Assembly (NCBI GenBank): GCA_035267785.1 | Contig: DATFLL010000052.1 | Location: 1 to 29,065 of the forward strand | Direction of reading: 5' to 3' | DNA from: DATFLL01 sp035267785 | Lineage (GTDB): Bacteria; Pseudomonadota; Gammaproteobacteria; DATFLL01 | DNA: 29,065 bases | Part shown: piece after piece, positions 22,498 through 29,065 of the stretch | Numbering within the stretch: position 1 is the first letter of the stretch | Layout of the letters: each line of letters opens with the position of its first letter | The notes under the pieces: generated by a model | What the model saw: the letters and a program-made list of their open reading frames with translations, nothing else | What the model was told of the DNA's origin: nothing | Database searches by the model: none | Position numbers and translations under genes: made by a program

Positions 22498-24936
22498 TCA
22501 GTGCGTCCGAATACCACTGCGCTTCTTCGACTTGGACTGCTTGGGCTGCTCCGCAATCTCTACGGGCTCGTCCTTGTCGGTAGTCGGCTCCGGCATGTGC
22601 TGCAGGGCGATCTCGAGGACCTGGTCGATCCATTTGACCGGACGGATGTCGAGGTTCTGCTTGATATTCTTGGGAATATCCACCAGATCGCGCTCGTTTT
22701 CCTCCGGAATCACGACCACCTTGATACCGCCGCGGTGGGCCGCCAGCAGCTTTTCCTTCAGCCCGCCAATAGGCAGGACCTCGCCGCGCAGGGTAATCTC
22801 GCCGGTCATCGCCACCTCCGAGCGCACCGGGATATCGGTCAGCGCGGAAACCAGCGCGGTACACATTCCGATGCCGGCGCTCGGGCCGTCCTTCGGAATG
22901 GCACCCTCGGGCACGTGGACGTGGATATCCTTCTTCTCGTAGAAGTCGGCCTCGATACCCAGCATATGCGCGCGCGAGCGCACTACGCTCATCGCAGCCT
23001 GGATCGACTCCTTCATCACGTCGCCAAGCTGGCCCGTCAGAATCTGCTTGCCCTTGCCCGGCACGACCGCCGTCTCGATGGTCAGCAGATCGCCGCCCAC
23101 CTCGGTCCAGGCCAGGCCGGTGACCTGACCCACCTGATCGCGTTCCTCGGCCCGTCCGTAACGGAAGCGGCGCACGCCCAGATACTTGTCCAGGTTGCGG
23201 GCACTGACGGTGATCTTGCCGTCCTTCTTGCGCAGCAGGATCTCCTTGACCACCTTGCGGCAGATCTTGGCGATCTCGCGCTCCAGGTTACGTACACCCG
23301 ACTCGCGGGTGTAATAACGGATAATGTCGCGAATCGCGCTCTCGCCGAGGGTAAGCTCTTCTTCTTTCAGTCCATTGGCCTCGACCTGCTTGGTGACCAG
23401 ATAGCGCTGTGCGATGGCCACCTTCTCGTCCTCGGTGTAACCGGGGATACGAATGACCTCCATGCGATCGAGCAGCGGGCCGGGAATGTTCAGGCTGTTG
23501 GCCGTGCACACGAACATGACGTCCGAAAGGTCGTAGTCGACCTCCAGATAATGATCGTTGAAGGTGTTGTTCTGTTCCGGATCGAGCACCTCGAGTAAGG
23601 CCGATGCCGGGTCGCCGCGAAAATCCATTGCCATCTTGTCGATCTCATCGAGCAAAAACAGCGGATTGCGGGTACCGACCTTGGACAGGTTCTGTACGAT
23701 CTTGCCCGGCAGCGAACCGATATACGTACGGCGGTGACCGCGGATCTCGGCCTCATCGCGTACACCGCCGAGCGACATGCGCACGAACTTGCGATTGGTC
23801 GCCCGGGCCAGCGACTTGCCCAGTGAGGTCTTGCCCACGCCCGGCGGCCCGACCAGACACAGGATCGGACCCTTGAGCTTGCTGACGCGCTGCTGAACCG
23901 CAAGATACTCGAGGATGCGCTCCTTGACCTTTTCCAGGCCGTAGTGATCGGCTTCGAGGACTTCCTCGGCCTTGGCCAGGTCGTGCTTGACCTTGGTGCG
24001 CTTTTTCCACGGCACGCTGACCAGCCAGTCGAGGTAGTTGCGCACCACGGTCGCCTCGGCCGACATCGGCGACATCATCTTGAGCTTGTTGAACTCCGTC
24101 TTGGCCTTTTGCTTGGCCTCTTTGGACATGCCGGCCTTTTCGATCTTCTGCTCCAGCTCCTCGAGCTCGTTCGGCGCCTCTTCCAGATCGCCCAGCTCCT
24201 TCTGAATGGCCTTCATCTGCTCGTTCAGATAGTACTCGCGCTGGCTCTTCTCCATCTGGCGCTTGACGCGCCCGCGGATACGCTTTTCGACCTGAAGCAG
24301 ATCGATTTCCGATTCCAGCAGGGCCATGAGGTGCTCGAAGCGCTCACGCAGGTCGACGACCTCGAGGATCTTCTGCTTCTCCTCGATCTTAAGCTGCATG
24401 TGCGCGGCAATGGTGTCCACCAGGCGCCCGCTGTCGTCGATGCTGGACAGAGAGGTCAGGATCTCGGGCGGCACCTTCTTGTTGAGCTTGACGTACTGAT
24501 CGAACTGGGCAAGCAGCGAGCGGGTCAGGACCTCGGCCTCGCGCTCGTCCATTGGCGCAGTCTCGAAATTGACCACCTGGGCGCGGAAGTATTCCTCGGT
24601 GCCGAGGAAGTGAACGATACGCGCGCGCTCGTTGCCCTCCACCAGGACCTTGACCGTCCCGTCGGGGAGTTTGAGCAGCTGCAGGATACTGGAGATGGTA
24701 CCGATACGGTGAATGTCATCGGCACCCGGGTCGTCCTGGGAGGCGCTCTTCTGGGCGACGAGCAGGATCTGCTTGTCGTTCTCCATGGCCTCTTCGAGCG
24801 CCTTGATTGACTTGTCGCGGCCGACGAACAGGGGGATGACCATGTGGGGGTAAACCACCACGTCGCGCAGCGGCAGAACCGGCATGGCGCTCATCTGGTC
24901 ATCGACGATGTCGGACGGCTTGTCATTCTGCTCCAT
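22498..24936 (-). CDS. lon: ATP-dependent Lon protease
   Basis: Cytoplasmic AAA+ serine protease that degrades damaged and short-lived regulatory proteins. It has 812 residues. The substrate-binding N-domain (about 18-210) starts PVLPLRDVVVYPHMVIPLFV. A coiled-coil region (200-290) follows. The ATPase has Walker A GPPGVGKTS (363-371) and Walker B PLFLLDEIDK. The protease domain has Ser686 in PKDGPSAG and Lys729 in IGGLKEKL, spaced 43 apart as in E. coli Ser679/Lys722. The C-terminus has a Lys/Ser-rich tail of about 25 residues. The ATG at 24936 has a GAGG box; a GTG at 24951 is less likely. A candidate heat-shock promoter lies about 120 bases upstream. The position between clpX and hupB is the conserved one. 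Confidence 0.97.
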   Translation of the reverse strand: MEQNDKPSDIVDDQMSAMPVLPLRDVVVYPHMVIPLFVGRDKSIKALEEAMENDKQILLVAQKSASQDDPGADDIHRIGTISSILQLLKLPDGTVKVLVEGNERARIVHFLGTEEYFRAQVVNFETAPMDEREAEVLTRSLLAQFDQYVKLNKKVPPEILTSLSSIDDSGRLVDTIAAHMQLKIEEKQKILEVVDLRERFEHLMALLESEIDLLQVEKRIRGRVKRQMEKSQREYYLNEQMKAIQKELGDLEEAPNELEELEQKIEKAGMSKEAKQKAKTEFNKLKMMSPMSAEATVVRNYLDWLVSVPWKKRTKVKHDLAKAEEVLEADHYGLEKVKERILEYLAVQQRVSKLKGPILCLVGPPGVGKTSLGKSLARATNRKFVRMSLGGVRDEAEIRGHRRTYIGSLPGKIVQNLSKVGTRNPLFLLDEIDKMAMDFRGDPASALLEVLDPEQNNTFNDHYLEVDYDLSDVMFVCTANSLNIPGPLLDRMEVIRIPGYTEDEKVAIAQRYLVTKQVEANGLKEEELTLGESAIRDIIRYYTRESGVRNLEREIAKICRKVVKEILLRKKDGKITVSARNLDKYLGVRRFRYGRAEERDQVGQVTGLAWTEVGGDLLTIETAVVPGKGKQILTGQLGDVMKESIQAAMSVVRSRAHMLGIEADFYEKKDIHVHVPEGAIPKDGPSAGIGMCTALVSALTDIPVRSEVAMTGEITLRGEVLPIGGLKEKLLAAHRGGIKVVVIPEENERDLVDIPKNIKQNLDIRPVKWIDQVLEIALQHMPEPTTDKDEPVEIAEQPKQSKSKKRSGIRTH

Positions 24937-25062
24937 CGCGGAGTACCTCACAGTGAATAGGCGCCGGCCGGCACGGACCGAACGGCGACAAGAATCGTGA
25001 AACCCTTGGGGGGTGTCTCATGAGGAGCATCGGTTGGATGGGCGACCTCCTCAGGCTAGAGG

Positions 25063-25088
25063 TGGGGACTCGGCGGCGCCAATTCAAT
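25063..25088 (-). promoter_or_regulatory. Candidate heat-shock (sigma32-type) promoter of lon
   Basis: On the minus strand ATTGAA, then 15 bases, then CCCCACCTC. This is close to the sigma32 pattern CTTGAA-N11-15-CCCCATNT. It lies in the 268-base gap between clpX and lon, with a predicted leader of about 120 bases. lon is a classical heat-shock gene in E. coli. Confidence 0.45.
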
Positions 25089-25204
25089 GTCGGGCTCTAT
25101 CCCGCCGCCGCCAATCCGGCACCGCGGCCTCACCGCCGGGGCCGGGCTCCTGTAACCGCCAAATGCCGGCCGTACGCGGACAGCCCGGCGCCGTCCAAAG
25201 GGGC

Positions 25205-26494
25205 CTAGCGGTCGTCCGAGGACACCGCGCGCTGGTGCTGCTCCGAACCTTCGTACAGGACCAGGGGCTCGCCCTCGGACTCGATGACGGCCTCGTCGAT
25301 GACAACCTTGCGGGCGTTCTCCATCGACGGCAGATCGTACATGGTGTCCAGCAGAACGTGCTCCAGGATGGAGCGCAGACCACGAGCGCCAGTCTTGCGT
25401 TCCATGGCCTTGCGGGCCACGGCGCGCAGCGCTTCCTCGCGGAACTCGAGCTCCACGCCTTCCATCTCGAACAGCTTGTCGTATTGCTTGCTCAAGGCGT
25501 TCTTCGGTTCGGTAAGGATCTGTACCAGGGCGGCCTCGTCGAGCTCGTCAAGCGTGGCGACCACGGGCAGGCGGCCGACGAACTCCGGGATGAGACCGTA
25601 CTTGATCAGGTCCTCGGGCTCGACGCTGTGCAGAACCTCGCTGGAGCTCTTCTGGTTGTCCTTACTCTTGACCTCGGCCGAGAAGCCGATGCCGCCCTTC
25701 TCGGAACGGTCGCGGATGATGCGGTCCAGACCCGAGAAGGCACCGCCGCAGATGAACAGGATGTTCGCCGTGTCGACCTGCAGGAATTCCTGCTGCGGAT
25801 GTTTGCGGCCGCCCTGAGGCGGCACCGAGGCGACCGTGCCCTCGATGAGCTTGAGCAGCGCCTGCTGCACGCCTTCACCCGACACGTCGCGGGTGATAGA
25901 GGGATTGTCCGACTTGCGCGAGATCTTGTCGATCTCGTCGATGTAGACGATGCCGGTCTGGGCCTTCTCCACATCGTAGTCGCACTTTTGCAGCAGCTTC
26001 TGGATGATGTTTTCCACATCCTCGCCGACGTAGCCGGCCTCGGTCAGCGTGGTGGCATCGGCGATGGTGAACGGCACGTTGAGCAGCCGGGCCATGGTCT
26101 CGGCCAGCAAGGTCTTGCCACTGCCGGTCGGGCCGATGAGCAGAATATTGCTCTTGGCCAGCTCAACCTCGTCCTTCTTGTAGCCGGCCTCCAGGCGCTT
26201 GTAGTGGTTGTACACGGCAACAGCCAGGACCTTCTTGGCACGTCCCTGGCCGACGACGTATTCGTCGAGGATCTGGTCGATCTCGTGCGGAGTCGGGAGC
26301 TTGTTGCCGGTAACGGACGCGGCCTGCTCCTGCACCTCCTCGCGGATGATGTCGTTGCACAGTTCCACGCACTCGTCGCAGATGAACACCGACGGACCGG
26401 CGATCAGCTTGCGTACTTCATGCTGACTCTTACCGCAGAACGAACAATACAACAGCTTGCCGTTGTCGCCCGTGGAGTTCTTGTCGTCACTCAT
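25205..26494 (-). CDS. clpX: ClpX, ATPase subunit of the ClpXP protease
   Basis: Hexameric AAA+ unfoldase that feeds substrates to ClpP. It has 429 residues. The N-terminal zinc domain has Cys17, Cys20, Cys39 and Cys42. The ATPase has Walker A GPTGSGKT (121-128), the pore loop GYVG (154-157), Walker B IVYIDEIDK and the RKH loop (230-232). The ClpP-binding IGF-type loop is present as GGIGFSAEVKS. The ATG at 26494 has an AGGTAGGG box. It lies 110 bases after clpP in the conserved tig-clpP-clpX order and is probably cotranscribed. The C-terminal sensor region GARGLRSILE is intact. Confidence 0.97.
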   Translation of the reverse strand: MSDDKNSTGDNGKLLYCSFCGKSQHEVRKLIAGPSVFICDECVELCNDIIREEVQEQAASVTGNKLPTPHEIDQILDEYVVGQGRAKKVLAVAVYNHYKRLEAGYKKDEVELAKSNILLIGPTGSGKTLLAETMARLLNVPFTIADATTLTEAGYVGEDVENIIQKLLQKCDYDVEKAQTGIVYIDEIDKISRKSDNPSITRDVSGEGVQQALLKLIEGTVASVPPQGGRKHPQQEFLQVDTANILFICGGAFSGLDRIIRDRSEKGGIGFSAEVKSKDNQKSSSEVLHSVEPEDLIKYGLIPEFVGRLPVVATLDELDEAALVQILTEPKNALSKQYDKLFEMEGVELEFREEALRAVARKAMERKTGARGLRSILEHVLLDTMYDLPSMENARKVVIDEAVIESEGEPLVLYEGSEQHQRAVSSDDR

Positions 26495-26604
26495 AACCCT
26501 ACCTCGCACCAGACAAATATGCGTGTGCCTTGGTTAAAGCCTTGCATACAATCCCGCGATGTTGCAAGTACCTCACCGTCGCCCGACCGTCCGGCGTTGT
26601 TCGC

Positions 26605-27249
26605 CTATTCCACTCCAACAGGCGAAGCGCGCTCGGCCAGGACCTGGTCGATCAGACCGTACTTGACCGACTCTTCGGCGCTCATAAAGAAGTCACGGTC
26701 CGTGTCCGTCTGGATGCGCTCCAGCGGCTGACCGGTGTGTTTGGCGAGGATCTGATTCAAGCGCTCGCGGATCTGCAGGATCTCGCGGGCGTGGATCTCG
26801 ATATCCGTCGCCTGACCCTGGAAACCGCCCAGGGGCTGGTGGATCATGGTGCGCGAATGCGGCAGGGCGTAGCGCTTGCCTGCGGCGCCGCCGCCGAGCA
26901 GCAGCGCACCCATGCTCGCGGCCTGACCGATGCACATGGTGCTCACGTCGGGCTTGACGAACTGCATGGTGTCATAGATGGACAGGCCGGCCGTGACCGA
27001 ACCGCCCGGCGAATTGATATACAGATGGATATCCTTGTCGGGGTTCTCCGACTCGAGAAACAGCATCTGCGCCACCACGAGATTGGCCATGTGGTCCTCG
27101 ACCGGCCCGACCAGGAAGATGACACGCTCCTTGAGCAGGCGCGAATAGATGTCATATGCCCGCTCGCCGCGCGAGGTCTGCTCGACCACCATGGGCACGA
27201 GATTCAGGGCGGTGATTTCGCTTGTACCGTTGGAGATTTTATCGGTCAC
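26605..27249 (-). CDS. clpP: ClpP, proteolytic subunit of the Clp protease
   Basis: Tetradecameric serine protease chamber. It has 214 residues including a short propeptide before LVPMVVEQTSRGERAYDIYS. The catalytic triad is Ser112 in GQAASMGA, His137 in HSRTMIHQP and Asp186 in TDTDRDFF, with the same spacing (25 and 49) as E. coli Ser97/His122/Asp171 in mature numbering. The start is GTG at 27249 with an AGGAA box about 9 bases upstream. It begins 13 bases after the tig stop, so the two are cotranscribed. The QATDIEIHAREI helix, which shapes the handle region, is fully conserved. Confidence 0.97.
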   Translation of the reverse strand: MTDKISNGTSEITALNLVPMVVEQTSRGERAYDIYSRLLKERVIFLVGPVEDHMANLVVAQMLFLESENPDKDIHLYINSPGGSVTAGLSIYDTMQFVKPDVSTMCIGQAASMGALLLGGGAAGKRYALPHSRTMIHQPLGGFQGQATDIEIHAREILQIRERLNQILAKHTGQPLERIQTDTDRDFFMSAEESVKYGLIDQVLAERASPVGVE

Positions 27250-27262
27250 GTCAGTCGTTCCT

Positions 27263-28582
27263 TTAAGCCGGTTCCTGCTGCGATTCGGGGTACATCAGTT
27301 GCTGGAAGCTCAGGGGCTCGTCGACCACCTTGGCCTGTCCCAGCGCCCACTCGACCACCTGCTCCTCCAGGACGATGGACTCGACCTCGGAGAGCCTGCT
27401 CTTGTCAGCATAGTACCACTTTACCACTTCGTCCGGATGCTCGTAGGCGGAGGCCATGTCCTCGATGGTCTTGCGCACCCGCGCCGCGTCGGCCGACAGA
27501 TTCTGCTGGTTGACGATCTCGGCGAGGATCAGCCCCAGGGTGACGCGGCGGCGCGCCTGCTCGTCAAAGGCCGCCGGGTCGAGCTTGAGATCCGCCGGAT
27601 TGGCCCCCTGGCGAGCGAGGTTATCGCTCATCTGCTTGGCCAGGACCTTGGCTTCGTTGTCGACCAGCGCCTGAGGAACCTCCAAGCTGTTGATTTCGAG
27701 CATCTTATCCATCACGGCCTGTTTGGCCTTGCTCTTTTGCGCCTGGGCGACCTCGCGCTCCATGTTGGCCCGGACCTCGGCGCGCAGGTCCTCGACCTTG
27801 CCGCTGGCCACGCCGAGGCGCTTGGCGAAGGCCTCGTCGACCTCGGGGAGCTTCGGCGCCTCCACGGACTTGACGGTCACCGCGAACTGGGCGGTCTTGC
27901 CGGCCAGCTCGGTCGCCCGGTAGTCCTCGGGAAAGGTGACGTCGAGCGTGCGCTCCTCGCCCGTCTTGGCCCCGGTCAGGCCCTCCTCGAATCCGGCGAT
28001 CATCCGGCCCTGACCGAGCACGATCGGCACATCGTTGCCCTGATTGCCCTGGAAGGGCTCGCCGTCGATGGTACCGGTGAAATCGATGGTCACCTGATCG
28101 CCGTCGGCCGCGGCACGCTCGACCGCTTCCCACTCCTGGTGCTGCTTGCGGATGGTATCGAGCATGTGATCGATGTCCGCCTCGCTGACCTCACAGGTCG
28201 GGGTCTTGATCTCCACGCCCTCCAGCGACGCCACGCTGATTTCGGGATAGACCTCGAAGGTCGCGGTGTATTCCAGCCCCTGGCCCGGCGTGACGGGCTT
28301 GGCGTCGATCTCCGGCGACCCGGCGGGACGCAGCTTCTCCTGGCCGACCGCCTCGATGAAGCTCGACTGCATCACCTCGCTGACGACCTCGTCGCGCACC
28401 TGGCCCTCGTAGCGCTGCTTGACCACCTTGAACGGGACCTTGCCGGGGCGAAAGCCTTGAATCTTGACGGTGCGGGCGAGGTTCTTCAGGCGGCTCTCCA
28501 CGGCCTGGTCGATTTTCTCCTCGGGGACGGTGACCGTCATACGGCGCTGCAGGCCGCTCGTGGTTTCGACAGAGACTTGCAT
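27263..28582 (-). CDS. tig: Trigger factor (ribosome-associated chaperone and prolyl isomerase)
   Basis: First chaperone met by nascent chains at the ribosome exit. It has 439 residues, the usual size. The N-terminal ribosome-binding domain carries the signature GFRPGKVP (43-50). The FKBP-type isomerase domain (about 155-245) includes DGDQVTIDFTGTIDGEPF and MIAGFEEGLTGAKTGEE. The rest is the helical substrate-binding arms and C-terminal domain. The ATG at 28582 has a GAGGAA box 9 bases upstream. It is the first gene of the tig-clpP-clpX unit, downstream of tRNA-Leu on the same strand, as I remember in Pseudomonas. A sigma32-like promoter may lie in the 132-base gap. Confidence 0.97.
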   Translation of the reverse strand: MQVSVETTSGLQRRMTVTVPEEKIDQAVESRLKNLARTVKIQGFRPGKVPFKVVKQRYEGQVRDEVVSEVMQSSFIEAVGQEKLRPAGSPEIDAKPVTPGQGLEYTATFEVYPEISVASLEGVEIKTPTCEVSEADIDHMLDTIRKQHQEWEAVERAAADGDQVTIDFTGTIDGEPFQGNQGNDVPIVLGQGRMIAGFEEGLTGAKTGEERTLDVTFPEDYRATELAGKTAQFAVTVKSVEAPKLPEVDEAFAKRLGVASGKVEDLRAEVRANMEREVAQAQKSKAKQAVMDKMLEINSLEVPQALVDNEAKVLAKQMSDNLARQGANPADLKLDPAAFDEQARRRVTLGLILAEIVNQQNLSADAARVRKTIEDMASAYEHPDEVVKWYYADKSRLSEVESIVLEEQVVEWALGQAKVVDEPLSFQQLMYPESQQEPA

Positions 28583-28625
28583 ATATATGGTTCCTCGTGC
28601 GCGTTCTCAGGCGCGATTTTCAGTG

Positions 28626-28651
28626 TTGGGGCGCGGACCGGCGCTGACAAG
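28626..28651 (-). promoter_or_regulatory. Candidate heat-shock-like promoter of tig-clpP-clpX
   Basis: On the minus strand CTTGTC, 14 bases, then CCCCAACAC. This resembles a sigma32 site with two mismatches in the -35 half. It gives a leader of about 35-40 bases. No better promoter is visible in the gap. Confidence 0.35.
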
Positions 28652-28714
28652 GGGCGCCGAGCCCAACCCCGGGGTTTCGCGGCCGCGCCGCCCACCCCCG
28701 GCGGCGCGTTGGAC

Positions 28715-28799
28715 TGGTGCGAAAGGAGAGACTCGAACTCTCACGGGTTGCCCCACTGGAACCTAAATCCAGCGCGTCTACCAGTTCCGCCACTTTCGC
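28715..28799 (-). tRNA. tRNA-Leu (TAG)
   Basis: 85 bases with encoded CCA. The acceptor is GCGAAAG/CTTTCGC and the long variable arm is typical of leucine tRNAs. The anticodon is TAG in GGATTTAGGTTCC, and the T-arm is GAGAGTTCGAGTCTCTC. A clear promoter precedes it. Confidence 0.96.
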
Positions 28800-28816
28800 T
28801 CGACATTAAAACGACC

Positions 28817-28846
28817 ATTATACAAAGACCCGGCCCACGGTTCTAA
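28817..28846 (-). promoter_or_regulatory. Promoter of tRNA-Leu
   Basis: TTAGAA (28841-28846), an 18-base spacer, then a perfect TATAAT (28817-28822) on the minus strand. The expected start is about 10 bases before the mature tRNA. Read-through into tig is possible, because no strong terminator follows the tRNA. Confidence 0.7.
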
Positions 28847-28965
28847 TACCCGCGTCATAAGGGACTGATTCAACTGCATAAATATTGGGGAAACAATGGG
28901 GGCCGCAGTGGCGGAGAATGACGAGTCCCGGCTTGGCACCCCGAACGACACGACGGGGCCGGAAT

Positions 28966-29041
<76 letters not shown>

Positions 29042-29065
29042 GAAGGCGCATAGTGAACCACAACC

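Overview
The window is a high-GC chromosomal segment of a gammaproteobacterium. The strongest argument is gene order. Read from the right-hand end it runs tRNA-Lys, tRNA-Leu, tig, clpP, clpX, lon, hupB, tRNA-Val, tRNA-Asp, ppiD, fabI, a peptide-type ABC transporter, mltD, a YafS-like methyltransferase, rnhA and dnaQ. I remember essentially this backbone from Pseudomonas and relatives. The proteins are close in length to the gammaproteobacterial versions, and all five transcription units checked carry ordinary Shine-Dalgarno and sigma70-like signals. I cannot name the genus. A NhaD-type antiporter would suit a halophilic, alkaliphilic or marine member, but that is inference.

Layout. (1) 1-3950: a Lap-type adhesin module. 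It has the N-terminus of an HlyD/LapC adaptor cut by the window edge, a LapB-type type I secretion ATPase with a degenerate C39 domain, a divergent small protein of about 110 residues, and a LapG-type periplasmic cysteine protease. The adhesin (LapA) and the c-di-GMP receptor (LapD) are not in the window. (2) 3950-6035: a 399-base gap with an orphan minus-strand terminator, nhaD, and a nested array of 7-bp repeats around a bidirectional terminator. (3) 6036-8065: methyltransferase-rnhA-dnaQ operon. (4) 8283-10416: mltD, followed by noncoding DNA in which a 177-bp block containing the end of mltD and its terminator has been tandemly duplicated. (5) 10417-17169: a four-gene oligopeptide-type ABC operon with several architectural oddities. 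(6) 17556-21719: fabI, a DAACS dicarboxylate/glutamate symporter, and ppiD. (7) 21757-29041: the protein quality-control and nucleoid block (tRNA-Asp, tRNA-Val, hupB, lon, clpX, clpP, tig) and two more tRNA genes, all on the minus strand.

How the genes work together. tig, clpPX and lon form a cytoplasmic folding and degradation set, with candidate heat-shock promoters before tig and before lon. ppiD and mltD serve periplasmic folding and cell-wall remodelling. The Lap genes export an RTX-like surface adhesin and control its release.

Novelty. I see no clearly undescribed multi-gene system. The least explained items are the heptad-repeat/terminator islands and their duplication, the orphan terminator before lapG, the terminator-like hairpin in the hupB leader, and the unusual ABC transporter (fused double ATPase with two Cys4 motifs, enlarged permease, binding lipoprotein with a C-terminal membrane segment).
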